A DNA stretch of 64,000 bases from NCBI GenBank assembly GCA_039925965.1, contig JBDSXW010000122.1, forward strand, positions 1 to 64,000, in the 5' to 3' direction. The notes below the pieces were generated by a model. It worked only from the letters and a program-made list of their open reading frames with translations, did not search any database and was not told the DNA's origin. The DNA comes from JAZKFT01 sp039925965. Lineage in GTDB: Bacteria > Bacteroidota > Bacteroidia > Chitinophagales > Chitinophagaceae. The position numbers and the translations under genes were made by a program. Below, in pieces: positions 44,397 to 53,258 of this stretch; position 1 is the stretch's first letter, and every line of letters starts with the position of its first letter.

Positions 44397-46050
44397 CCGC
44401 CGCCCGCCTCTTTTTACCGGCCATTTTTTTATGGAGCCATTCCGGCCATTGAGTGCTATCCTCAGCATCGTAAATACGCACTTCCTGAGTAGGGTCGGGC
44501 TGTACCAGGTCGTCTTCGGTGCAATTAAGAATTTTAGCGGCGGTTTTTACACCTGACCAACTGGCACCGGCAACTCCATGGCTCATAATGCTCGCACCGC
44601 ACATATACAGGTTACCAATTTCTGATTGGGCAGTAAAAGAAAATGGACCAGTTTGAAAAAAGCCTTTTTCGGTACCGTACACATTACCCTTAGTAGATTT
44701 GATATAGTGTTCGTTAGTCATGGGCGTACCCATATCCAGGTTTACCATGTTTTGGCGGATACCTGGCACTACTTTTTCCATCGTGTTAACCAGCTTTTCG
44801 CAAAGGCGCTCTTTCAAGTCTTTGTATGCCTCGGTATAACCTTCACCTTCCGGCAGATGCGCCTTAAAGGAGTCATAATCGATAAATGTTACTACCTCTA
44901 AAGTATGGTGCCGCCCGTCGTAACTAGAGGGATCTTTAAGTGAGGAGCAACTGATAAAAAGCGATGAAAATTCGTCCGACGCCAAAATATCTTCGCCGCT
45001 GAGTGCGGCATACACTTCATCCATATCCCGGTTGGGCATCAACCATATATTTCCTGAATCCAGGCCGGCCTTCCGCACATCCATATCCACGATCATAAAA
45101 AACATGAGCGAGGTTAAAGAATACCGTGTTCTGGCCAATTTTGACAGCAGTTTTTTGCTTAGGTTTTCATGGCCTACCATCTTATACGTAGCTGCTGGGT
45201 CGGTATTAGAAATCACCCGCTTTGCGGTGATCTTTTCGCCATTCTGAAGCTCCACCCCTACTGCATTCCGTTTATTTTTACCAGCACCACCCTCCAATAA
45301 AATACGGGCCACACCAAGTCCGGTTCTTACTTCACCACTGTACTTTTTGATACCCTTTGTCATGGCTTTTACAATAGCAGCACCCCCACCCATGGGGTAA
45401 AAACCACCCTGGAAATAATGATCCATCAATGCGCAATGGTAGGGAAAACTGGCTTTGGATGGTGACAGCCCGTGGTCACCACATTGAATATTAATAACTT
45501 TTTGCAGCAGTGGATCTTTGATATGCCATCCAACTACCCGCTTTAAACTAAATAATGCATACTTGCCTAAGTGACGGGTGCGATAAGGTATGGTTACATT
45601 GTCCCAAAATCCGCTCATCTTTGGAATCAGGTGTAATTGCCTGCTTACATTTTGCACCAGTTCCAGGTATTTCCGCAAACCTTTTTTTTCTTTTGGAAAC
45701 CGTTCAGAAAGAGCGGTAAAGAGCTGGTCTGCCCCGGCAGGCATGTCAATGTGCTCATCGCCTATCCAGCAGTGCTCATAAGCATTGTGGTTCATTCTGA
45801 AAAAAACCAGGTCGTTAGCAATGCCTAGTCCTTCATACAGATTGCTGGTGGATTGGCCTTTATCGACCAGGCCGATATAATGGACACCCGGGCTAAACCG
45901 ATGACCTTCCAAATAAAAGCTATGGCACCACCCTCCTGGCACATAATGCTGCTCAACAACCAGGACCTTTTGTCCCGCCCTGGCAAGACATAATGCGGCA
46001 GATAAACCACCTGCTCCTGAACCTATGATAATGCTGTCGTAATCACTCAT
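44371..46050 (-). CDS. CrtI-like FAD-dependent oxidoreductase
   Basis: A 559-residue flavoprotein of the phytoene desaturase / carotenoid isomerase group. It starts with the dinucleotide-binding motif IIIGSGAGGLSAALCLARAG. A C-terminal FAD segment follows, with NLYMCGASIMSHGVAGASWSG around residue 500. Members of the family occur in flexirubin clusters and probably act on the conjugated polyene chain or a lipid precursor; the reaction is not known. It is the last gene of the long minus-strand operon. The C-terminal end KKRRAAVKSELKQA is basic. Confidence 0.87.
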   Translation of the reverse strand: MSDYDSIIIGSGAGGLSAALCLARAGQKVLVVEQHYVPGGWCHSFYLEGHRFSPGVHYIGLVDKGQSTSNLYEGLGIANDLVFFRMNHNAYEHCWIGDEHIDMPAGADQLFTALSERFPKEKKGLRKYLELVQNVSRQLHLIPKMSGFWDNVTIPYRTRHLGKYALFSLKRVVGWHIKDPLLQKVINIQCGDHGLSPSKASFPYHCALMDHYFQGGFYPMGGGAAIVKAMTKGIKKYSGEVRTGLGVARILLEGGAGKNKRNAVGVELQNGEKITAKRVISNTDPAATYKMVGHENLSKKLLSKLARTRYSLTSLMFFMIVDMDVRKAGLDSGNIWLMPNRDMDEVYAALSGEDILASDEFSSLFISCSSLKDPSSYDGRHHTLEVVTFIDYDSFKAHLPEGEGYTEAYKDLKERLCEKLVNTMEKVVPGIRQNMVNLDMGTPMTNEHYIKSTKGNVYGTEKGFFQTGPFSFTAQSEIGNLYMCGASIMSHGVAGASWSGVKTAAKILNCTEDDLVQPDPTQEVRIYDAEDSTQWPEWLHKKMAGKKRRAAVKSELKQA

Positions 46051-46304
46051 AACTAATGTTGAAGGTACTGTTTTAACAATAGCAGCACCATCAGGAGATT
46101 ACTGCCGCTGTTTCTCTTCATAGTCGGCTTACACCCAAATCGAAATATTGAACGTATTGCATGTGTGGACCAGATTTGGAGGGTGCTTCGGCAGCAAGTG
46201 CATCCAATTTTGGAAACGCCCCATCGCCGGCAGGATGGCCAGGCAAAGGTGCGAAGACAGTTTATCCATCGGGGTAGAGATGAATACCTGCGGGCTGATA
46301 TTGC

Positions 46305-46697
46305 TTATTTTTCAATAACAAAGACCCGATCAATACCAAACACGCCTTTAAATTTAAAATGGGTAAAGCCTTCAGTGAATAGCATCGCCGAAACATTAAA
46401 GGCGCTATTTTCACCCACCGAATATTTTAGTGAAAGCTGTATCGTATTATGTATTTGCGGGTTGATCACGGCCAGGAACTTCATCTCCTGGGCATTACTA
46501 AGATTTGTATTTTGACCTGTAACCTGTTCCAGTACTTCTTTTACTATCTGCATCATACAAACACCGGGTACCACTGGCTGGCCGGGGAAATGTCCTTCAA
46601 ATATTTTATGGGTGGCATCAATGACCAACTCCGCCTTTACTTCAAAAGCAACAGTTGTTACATTGTTGATCGTGAAAAAATTATTCAGTAACATCAT
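46305..46697 (-). CDS. FabZ-like hot-dog dehydratase (ApeI type), catalytic Glu replaced
   Basis: A 130-residue hot-dog protein. It keeps the FabZ-type active-site His in KIFEGHFPGQPVVPGV. At the position of the catalytic acidic residue of the opposite helix, the sequence is PGVCMMQIVKE with Gln instead of Glu/Asp. Its partner in the cluster, the protein at 56605, has the opposite loss. Together they may act as a mixed dimer. The role would be dehydration of 3-hydroxyacyl-ACP to build the conjugated polyene. Its stop is at the operon end before CrtI-like. Confidence 0.82.
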   Translation of the reverse strand: MMLLNNFFTINNVTTVAFEVKAELVIDATHKIFEGHFPGQPVVPGVCMMQIVKEVLEQVTGQNTNLSNAQEMKFLAVINPQIHNTIQLSLKYSVGENSAFNVSAMLFTEGFTHFKFKGVFGIDRVFVIEK

Positions 46698-47326
46698 CTT
46701 TCCAGGCGTTTTAATGCAATGGTGAATTGGAACCCGTTGTGAGAAATGCCAATGGTATCAGGTATACCGTTTTTATAATGCTGCATAACGGCTTCCACCA
46801 CCACTTTTTGATTGGAAGCCCGTTCCATGCGTAGCAGTTCGCTTCCTGAACTATCGGTTATATAGTAATAAAAACCTTTTGTTTGCGGGAAGACATAATA
46901 CAGCAGCCCATCCTTTGAATACACGGACACCCGGGCAGTATCCAGTCTTTCCATCAATACCAATTCAAAGTTTTTCTGGAGTGTTTTTAAAACTGCTTTT
47001 TTATTCATCTGTTTAATGACTGAATACACTTTGAAATTCCCTTCCGGCGAAAATTCAAAATCGAAAAACTTAAATCCCATCTCGTTCGAAAACACCATCC
47101 GCAGGCTACTGTCGGGCATTTTTTTAATCAGCAATAGGCCACTTAAATGATTGCCTACCACGTCTACCTGTGTGTTGTAAAGTGCAGTTCCAAACCGGGG
47201 TTTGAATTTTTCTAAATTTGCCACATGGCCTGTGGCCACCGTCATTTGCTTATGCAGCGGGGTGCAGCCACACAAGATCAGAAGGCAACTACTTAATAGT
47301 AAATAAAGCGTCCGGAATCGAAGCAT
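46694..47326 (-). CDS. Lipoprotein of the pigment cluster
   Basis: A 210-residue lipoprotein: MLRFRTLYLLLSSC then LLILCGC-T with lipobox cysteine, followed by a mature domain rich in beta strands (HLSGLLLIKKMPDSSLR). Upstream in-frame codons were rejected because the lipoprotein signal sits properly after this Met. It overlaps the upstream LolA-like gene by 38 bp and the FabZ-like gene by 4 bp. The family resembles DUF3261-type proteins that accompany LolA-like proteins in aryl polyene clusters; the match is by position and form, not certain. Confidence 0.75.
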   Translation of the reverse strand: MLRFRTLYLLLSSCLLILCGCTPLHKQMTVATGHVANLEKFKPRFGTALYNTQVDVVGNHLSGLLLIKKMPDSSLRMVFSNEMGFKFFDFEFSPEGNFKVYSVIKQMNKKAVLKTLQKNFELVLMERLDTARVSVYSKDGLLYYVFPQTKGFYYYITDSSGSELLRMERASNQKVVVEAVMQHYKNGIPDTIGISHNGFQFTIALKRLER

Positions 47327-47924
47327 TGAGTTCTTTGTTGGTAAAACGGATAAGGGTATTATCGCCGGAGAGTTCCTGCATTTCAAGGCTGCTGACAGAG
47401 AAATCGCTTTTGTCTACAATTACGTTGATAGATTTGAACATTTCTTTCATGCCTTTAGTCACCGGTGTCAGTTCCACAATCGAACTATTCTTATTTTCAA
47501 AAACCCTTGTTTTAAAGTCGGTATTACTAAAGGCAGTTCCCTGCATACAGTCGATCATGATCTTATTGATCTGCTGGAATAGTTTGTTCGATTTTGTAGA
47601 CAGCTTGTTTTCTTTTTGTCCATCTTTTACAAATATCTTGTCTTTGTTTATGATCATCAGGTATTGAAAGGGATGGTTGTATTCCATCCGCACCTGGCTT
47701 TCCTTTTTAAACCAGAATTTACCTTTCGAGACTATTTTTTCTGACAACATACTCAGGTTTTTTTCCTGAACAAAATCGCTTGTGATGGTCAATACTTTTT
47801 GAGTGGCTACAGAGAAATCTGCCTTGAATTTTGCCAGGTTGGTCACCGGAGAATAGCCGGGGTATTGGGCATTTGCAGAAAGCCCTCCGGCCACTATCAA
47901 CAATAATACAATGAGTTTACGCAT
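47289..47924 (-). CDS. LolA-like outer-membrane lipoprotein carrier
   Basis: A 211-residue protein with a signal peptide (to about SANAQ) and the LolA-type curved beta-sheet signature: TSDFVQEKNLSMLSEKIVSKG followed by FWFKKESQVRMEY and KDGQKENK. LolA carries lipoproteins or other lipid-modified molecules through the periplasm. In pigment clusters a dedicated copy is thought to move the hydrophobic aryl polyene or lipid toward the outer membrane. It lies between the deacetylase and the lipoprotein gene, overlapping both. Confidence 0.88.
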   Translation of the reverse strand: MRKLIVLLLIVAGGLSANAQYPGYSPVTNLAKFKADFSVATQKVLTITSDFVQEKNLSMLSEKIVSKGKFWFKKESQVRMEYNHPFQYLMIINKDKIFVKDGQKENKLSTKSNKLFQQINKIMIDCMQGTAFSNTDFKTRVFENKNSSIVELTPVTKGMKEMFKSINVIVDKSDFSVSSLEMQELSGDNTLIRFTNKELNASIPDALFTIK

Positions 47925-48690
47925 AAGGCTGCAAATGTAACAATTTATGCAGGGGCACTATTTGATATCCCTGTTTTTTAACCTCTTGTATAAATAGCGG
48001 AAGCAACTTTACTGTGATTTCCATGGTGTCATGAAAAAGAAAAACGGCGCCTGGGTTTATCGCTTCGATGATATTTTCGAACATTTTTTTTTCATCTTTT
48101 ATCACTGTGTCCATTGATCGTACACTCCACCCAACAGGCGTATACCCGCCATTGATGATCGCCTTTTTGAGATTCGGATTAGTAACACCATACGGCGGTC
48201 GGAATAATTTTGGCCGCAGGCCGGTAACCCGTTCCATTTCAATGTCCATTTGATGCATATCGGCCAGCATTTTTTTGGAAGAAAACATATCGAACCAAAA
48301 ATGGTGGGTATTGCTATGGTTGCCAATGATATGGCCTTCGTGTATTAACTGTTGCACCACCAGCTCATGACCCGCAATGCGGTTACCGATACAAAAAAAA
48401 GTAGCCTTCACACCTTCCTGCTTAAGCGTCTGCAGGATTTCAGGCGTATAATTTGCTGCAGGGCCGTCATCAAAACTGATGGCAATTTCTTTCTTAGTGG
48501 TTTGGGCGGAGCAAACAATTTTTATGAAAAAATCAGACCCAACATAACAACAGCCATAAAAGACGATGATCGAATAAACCACAAACAAAAAAGGATAGAC
48601 ATACACCGGCAATCCTAATTTTATATGTACCGCTATCAACACCACGAGCAGGCTAATAAAAAAGATATTGGTGTTCCTGAAGGTTAACAT
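47917..48690 (-). CDS. Polysaccharide deacetylase (NodB-like), membrane-anchored
   Basis: A 257-residue protein with one or two N-terminal hydrophobic helices (LLVVLIAVHIKLGLPVYVYPF) and a NodB domain. Metal and catalytic motifs are present: ISFDDGPA (catalytic base and metal Asp), GNHSNTHH (two metal His) and LFRPPYGV. It probably deacetylates an N-acetylhexosamine on the outer face of the inner membrane. Why it is in a pigment operon is unclear; a sugar or aminosugar attached to the pigment or a lipid carrier could be the substrate. Confidence 0.88.
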   Translation of the reverse strand: MLTFRNTNIFFISLLVVLIAVHIKLGLPVYVYPFLFVVYSIIVFYGCCYVGSDFFIKIVCSAQTTKKEIAISFDDGPAANYTPEILQTLKQEGVKATFFCIGNRIAGHELVVQQLIHEGHIIGNHSNTHHFWFDMFSSKKMLADMHQMDIEMERVTGLRPKLFRPPYGVTNPNLKKAIINGGYTPVGWSVRSMDTVIKDEKKMFENIIEAINPGAVFLFHDTMEITVKLLPLFIQEVKKQGYQIVPLHKLLHLQPYA

Positions 48691-49742
48691 GCCGAGACCA
48701 AAAATAAAGAGTGATGGATATGTTGGTAATGGTTGTAAATCAACACCCGTTTAATCGTATTTTCAGATGATCCGGTGCAAGACAAGGATGTAGGCACTTC
48801 CCCTGTCCTGAGAATATTAGCTGCCATCCACAAGGCAAATGCCGTGGAAGTGGGATATTCACCGCAGAGGTTTTTATAATCGACGATAAAGTTTTTACTA
48901 AAAACATCTTGTTCTAACTGGTCAAAAAGTCCGTCAGAATGAGCATCGCCATTGCGGCCCGTGATGACCAAATCAATGTCGTTGGAATTTATGCCATGTG
49001 CAGTGAGGAATGCGGAAATATGCTCTTCAATTTCTTGTATATCCTTAGGCTTATAAAAGGTTTTTAAACCGTCCAGTTTTGCATAATCGTTGCCTGATGG
49101 TGCATCGGCCAGCAAGAAGAAAGCAGCACCTTCTCCGGCAATGGTTCCTTTTGTTTTTGATTTAAAAATATCCAGGCTGGATACAGGCCCCTGCTTATAC
49201 AAACCCATCCTGGTTAATATCGCATGGCTAAAATGGGTGATCTCGTCGATGGCACCCACCAGTACTGTTGCCGCTTCTTTTTCCTGCAATAACATCAAGC
49301 CATCCAGCAGGGCACTTTCAAAAGAAAACCCCCGATGTACAAAGGCATTGTTGTAATTATTACATTGAAGTATCAACCCAATTTGTGCACCGATGGTATT
49401 GTGGGTAGATTGTATAAATGCAGTTGGGGTCAGCAATTCTTCGTTGTACTCCACCATTTTTGTCATAAACAAACCGGTATCTTCCAGGCAACCGTAGGCA
49501 GTGCCGGTAACTATTGCGTCGGGCATAGTAAGTTCAGCTTCCTGTAAACATTCCATTGCCGCCGCCACTCCCATGCGTATGATGCGGCTCATTCGCCTGA
49601 TCAGTTTTACGTCGATGAAATTTTTGTAATCCGGCTCCACACAGGCGAGGCGGTTACCGGCATACGCCACAGGATCCGCTAAAAACGGAACATGACCAAA
49701 GGTCTTTTGCGGGGAAATATTTCCGGTAGCGCGTATGTACAT
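48684..49742 (-). CDS. Chain-length-factor-like ketosynthase homologue 2
   Basis: A 352-residue ketosynthase-fold protein starting MYIRATGNISP. The catalytic Cys is missing (AFVHRGFSFES at its place) and the second His region reads CGEYPTSTAFALWM. It pairs with the active ketosynthase ending 7 bp before its start. An ORF-level extension by GTG CTG before the ATG exists, but I prefer the ATG. Sister of the protein at 43353; both begin with M(F)YI and contain the R-M-x-x-x-x-R-M-G-V segment. Confidence 0.82.
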   Translation of the reverse strand: MYIRATGNISPQKTFGHVPFLADPVAYAGNRLACVEPDYKNFIDVKLIRRMSRIIRMGVAAAMECLQEAELTMPDAIVTGTAYGCLEDTGLFMTKMVEYNEELLTPTAFIQSTHNTIGAQIGLILQCNNYNNAFVHRGFSFESALLDGLMLLQEKEAATVLVGAIDEITHFSHAILTRMGLYKQGPVSSLDIFKSKTKGTIAGEGAAFFLLADAPSGNDYAKLDGLKTFYKPKDIQEIEEHISAFLTAHGINSNDIDLVITGRNGDAHSDGLFDQLEQDVFSKNFIVDYKNLCGEYPTSTAFALWMAANILRTGEVPTSLSCTGSSENTIKRVLIYNHYQHIHHSLFLVSAC

Positions 49743-49748
49743 CAGCAC

Positions 49749-50948
49749 TTATACTTTAGAAAAAATTAATGACGTACAATTCCCCCCAAACCCAAAGGAA
49801 TTTGAAAGCACATGCTTCACCGCAGCATTTTTTATGAAACCGGTTTCTGGCGTGAATGGCAGTTCTTTCATGGGCGTTTGCAGGCGCAGATTGGGATAAA
49901 TGAAACCATGCTGCAAAGACAACACGGAGAACACAGCTTCTATGCCACCGCTTGCCCCCAATGTATGACCGGTGAAGGCCTTGGTAGAACTCATTTTTGG
50001 AAAGTGTGGATCGAATAAACGTTTGATGGCGGTTCCTTCGGCAATATCGTTGTTCTGGGTGCCCGTTCCATGCAGGTTAATATAGTCAATATCCCCCGGC
50101 TGCAGGCCGCTTTTTTTAAGCGCCCCGCTCATGGCCAGGAATGAACCTGTTCCATCAGGGGAAGAAGCTGTTTGATGGTAGGCATCATTGGCATTGCAGT
50201 AGCCACTCAAATGAACCCCCGGCTTTTTTTGCAAAGAAGCTGCTACTTCTTCCGACACCAGTACCACATAACCGGCACCTTCACCAAGGTTAAGACCGCG
50301 TCGGTTTTCATCAAAAGGCTGGCAGAACTGTTCGTCCAGAATCATCAATGTATTAAAACCGTTAAGTGTAAATTTCGTTAGGGCATCAGTACCGCCAGCC
50401 ACCACCACGTCGAGGATATTGTTTTTGATCAGCCTTGCCCCAAAAAAAATTGCGTTGGCCGACGATGAACAGGCCGTGCTGATGGTAGTCACATAATCCG
50501 TAATGCCCAACTTATCTGCCACCAGTTCCGTAACGCTGCCACATTCGTGGTGAACGACGTCCCGCAGTCTTCCTTTACTGTTATCAGCAAGAAATTCCGT
50601 GAAAAATTTTTCGGTTTTATCCATTCCGCCAACCGAATTGGCCGAAATAAAACCGGTACGCAGTGAACCCAGATTTTCAATACCGGCATCATTCAGCGCT
50701 TCTTTTGCCGCAATCAAACTCAACAATGCCGTTCGGCTTTTTGTACCAGGTAATCCGGCAAATTTTGCCAGGCCTTCATTGTCTTGTTTTACTTCCGCCA
50801 CGGGTATTTTTTCCCGGTGCAGTGAATCAAAATAATGCATATGGCCGATGCCGGCCCGGCCGTTTTCCAGGGCATCAAGACATTCGGCGACATTATTACC
50901 TATCGCTGAAATAATACCTGTGCCGGCCACAAAAACGGTTTGACTCAT
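49749..50948 (-). CDS. Ketosynthase (KAS II type), active
   Basis: A 399-residue beta-ketoacyl-ACP synthase. The triad is complete: Cys160 in ISTACSSSANAI, His in NLHGTGTQNND and His in FTGHTLGASGGIEAV. It forms, with ACP 2 (51215-50952) and the CLF-like protein that follows, a second ACP-KS-CLF set in the same gene order as the plus-strand set. Probably extends the other acyl chain of the flexirubin. Three bases separate it from the ACP. Confidence 0.92.
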   Translation of the reverse strand: MSQTVFVAGTGIISAIGNNVAECLDALENGRAGIGHMHYFDSLHREKIPVAEVKQDNEGLAKFAGLPGTKSRTALLSLIAAKEALNDAGIENLGSLRTGFISANSVGGMDKTEKFFTEFLADNSKGRLRDVVHHECGSVTELVADKLGITDYVTTISTACSSSANAIFFGARLIKNNILDVVVAGGTDALTKFTLNGFNTLMILDEQFCQPFDENRRGLNLGEGAGYVVLVSEEVAASLQKKPGVHLSGYCNANDAYHQTASSPDGTGSFLAMSGALKKSGLQPGDIDYINLHGTGTQNNDIAEGTAIKRLFDPHFPKMSSTKAFTGHTLGASGGIEAVFSVLSLQHGFIYPNLRLQTPMKELPFTPETGFIKNAAVKHVLSNSFGFGGNCTSLIFSKV

Positions 50949-50951
50949 TGT

Positions 50952-51215
50952 TTATGCATTGCTGGATTGATGGGCAATGATATAATCGGCCATCGTTCTC
51001 ACAGAACGAAACACTTTCGGGCCATCGTCGGCATTGGAAAGTTTGATTTTATATTGTTGTTGCAGCAAAACAATCAGCTCCAATGCATCAATAGAATCCA
51101 GGCCCAGACCTTCTACAAAAAGTGGCTGATCATCTCCGATATCTTCCGGTTTCATATCCTGCAAATTCAACTGGGCTATGATCTGTGATTTCAGATCCGA
51201 CATTAATTTATCCAT
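50952..51215 (-). CDS. Acyl carrier protein 2
   Basis: An 87-residue ACP with the attachment serine Ser41 in VEGLGLDSIDALELIVLL. It overlaps the upstream ketosynthase-like gene by 8 bp and is followed after 3 bp by its ketosynthase. It is the head of the second ACP-KS-CLF triplet and resembles ACP 1 strongly in length and core motif. Confidence 0.92.
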   Translation of the reverse strand: MDKLMSDLKSQIIAQLNLQDMKPEDIGDDQPLFVEGLGLDSIDALELIVLLQQQYKIKLSNADDGPKVFRSVRTMADYIIAHQSSNA

Positions 51216-51840
51216 TTTCTAACTGGTATATGTTATTTATATGCGCTTTTGTAAACAGGCTGCCCTGGTCGGATTTGTCCTTTTCAACCAAAAATAAGAC
51301 GGTTTTATATTGATCATCCAATATTTCCACCCAACCGCAAATGCAGGCCTGCAATATATTGCAGTTGATCAGGTTGGCTACATATTGTTCCATAAAACCC
51401 GCATCAAACGCGTCAAAAATAAAAAAGGCATTTTCACCTTTGAATCCATGCCTGATGCAAATTTCGCCAATGACGATATTGGGCAGGGTGTACACAAAAA
51501 GGGCTGGACTGGCAATATCCCTGGCGGTTTCGAAATATTTTATATCAGTATCCAGGCTGGAACTGGCATTTGCAAATACTACTCCTACCGCACCAGGTTC
51601 ATATTCACCTGCATTAAAACTTTTCTTTAGCAAAACCTCCGCAGCCAGCCAGCCTAGTTTACTCAGGCTGTCCATTTTGTAAAACTTTGGATATTGTATT
51701 TCGAAATGCCGGTACGCAGCAATCAGAAAATCTGTGAGGCTTCCGTCGCTTTTTTCAAAAACCACCATCTCATTTTTATAAACAGCATGATGGCTGATGG
51801 TACAGCTTGCAGTAATGAATATTTGAGACAAATCTTTCAA
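51208..51840 (-). CDS. Half-size ketosynthase-like protein, inactive
   Basis: A 210-residue protein matching only the N-terminal half of a ketosynthase: VGVVFANASSSLDTD, PALFVYTLPNIVIGEICIRHG and CICGWVEI align with KAS blocks. At the catalytic Cys position it reads FFIFDAFDAGFM, with Phe. The C-terminal half with the two His is missing. It could be a regulatory or structural partner of one of the ketosynthases. It is coupled to ACP 2 by an 8-bp overlap. The full-length look of the ends (MKDLSQIF..., ...NIYQLENG) argues against a recent truncation. Confidence 0.75.
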   Translation of the reverse strand: MKDLSQIFITASCTISHHAVYKNEMVVFEKSDGSLTDFLIAAYRHFEIQYPKFYKMDSLSKLGWLAAEVLLKKSFNAGEYEPGAVGVVFANASSSLDTDIKYFETARDIASPALFVYTLPNIVIGEICIRHGFKGENAFFIFDAFDAGFMEQYVANLINCNILQACICGWVEILDDQYKTVLFLVEKDKSDQGSLFTKAHINNIYQLENG

Positions 51841-51857
51841 ATGTATCGGGAGCAGTT

Positions 51858-53099
51858 TTAAGTCGTAATGGAATCCCGCAGTTTGATGGTCCGTGCCAGT
51901 TTATGCAAGGCGGTTGCGTGATTTTTTACAAACGGATTCGTGGTATCCCAAACATAGCCGGCCAGCACCGAGCAGATCATACTCTTGGTTTCCGCCACCT
52001 GGTTATCGGCAAAAAAAATCGTATCTAAAGTACCCTCGTACCAGGCCATTACGTAGGAACGGAACGTGTTTACACCCTGCATCATGGGTTCTGTGTATTC
52101 CCTTTCCCAATCGATTGTTTCGCCTTTCAACTTACGGATCACCAAATGAGCTGCCATCTGACTGCTCACGGTGGCGAGCGTAACGCCGGATGAAAAAACC
52201 GGGTCGAGAAATTCGGTCACATTGCCGGTAAGGACATAGCCGTCTCCATAAAAAATAGAGGAAGTGGAAGACCATGATTCCAACACCTTTGGTTCAAAAA
52301 CCATTTCAGCATCTTTTAGCCGCTCGGCCAGGTAAGGTTCTGTAGCGATCAAAGCCCTTAACTTATCCTCATTGGTTCCTCCCAGCTCCTGAAAGAATGA
52401 AGGGTCGCCCACAAATCCAACGGAAGTATTTCCATTGCTGAAGGGTATCACCCAGATCCATATTCCCTTTTGATGAACAATAATCGTAATCCTGTTGGGT
52501 TCCTCATCCATCGACCTGTTGGGATCGATATAATGGGCAAACAATGTTTTACGCGGCGGAAGGTTAGAAGGTTTTCCAAGTCCAAACAGGTTAGGTATCA
52601 CACGACCATAACCGCTGCCATCCACAATAAACCGGGCTTCTATTTGTGATTGTCTTCCATCGGAATCTTCTACAGTGGTAATGGAATCTGTACCATTGAA
52701 TTCAATACCGGTTACTGTTGTTTCGTAGCTCAACGGCACCCCCATTTTTTCCACAGTGTCGGCAAGGGTTTTGTCAAATTCAGCTCTTGGCACCTGCCAG
52801 GTCCAGTTCCAGCCGGCAGTAAACTGGTCAGCAAAAAGGTAATCGCAGATCTTTCCGTTTTTTACAAACTTGGCACCGAACTTTTCCTGGAATTTTTTTT
52901 CTTTAACGGCTTCTACAAAACCGGCTTCGGTGAGCGCTTCCATGCACCGCGGTAACAGACTCTCGCCAATTACAAAACGGGGAAATTTCATTTTTTCCAC
53001 GATCTTAACTTTAAAGCCGGCTTTATTAATGATAGATGCAGCAACGGTTCCGGAAGGGCCTGCACCAATTACCAGTACATCTACTTTTTCTATTTGCAT
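51858..53099 (-). CDS. FAD-dependent oxidoreductase of the flavin halogenase family
   Basis: A 413-residue flavoprotein with the FAD motif VIGAGPSGTVAASII at residue 10, the IGESLLP loop at 44-50 and the WxWxIP-type signature WIWVIP at residues 214-219, which marks flavin-dependent halogenases and blocks ordinary monooxygenase activity. It could halogenate the aromatic end of the pigment, or hydroxylate it if the halogenase lysine is absent; I cannot fix that lysine by eye. The neighbour next to it is a methyltransferase, so both are candidate tailoring enzymes of the ring. A partner flavin reductase is not in view. Confidence 0.82.
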   Translation of the reverse strand: MQIEKVDVLVIGAGPSGTVAASIINKAGFKVKIVEKMKFPRFVIGESLLPRCMEALTEAGFVEAVKEKKFQEKFGAKFVKNGKICDYLFADQFTAGWNWTWQVPRAEFDKTLADTVEKMGVPLSYETTVTGIEFNGTDSITTVEDSDGRQSQIEARFIVDGSGYGRVIPNLFGLGKPSNLPPRKTLFAHYIDPNRSMDEEPNRITIIVHQKGIWIWVIPFSNGNTSVGFVGDPSFFQELGGTNEDKLRALIATEPYLAERLKDAEMVFEPKVLESWSSTSSIFYGDGYVLTGNVTEFLDPVFSSGVTLATVSSQMAAHLVIRKLKGETIDWEREYTEPMMQGVNTFRSYVMAWYEGTLDTIFFADNQVAETKSMICSVLAGYVWDTTNPFVKNHATALHKLARTIKLRDSITT

Positions 53100-53258
53100 T
53101 CGGTAAATTTAATTATTGGGGTTAGTCTAAATTAAGTTTGGTGAAGTGTTTCGTCCTTTCGTTTATTTATCTTGAAGTGCCCAGGTTTTCAAACTTAGGT
53201 ATTTTTACCGGCTATTGTATTTTACCTGTTTGTCTGTTTCCTGACTCTTGGCATCAAT

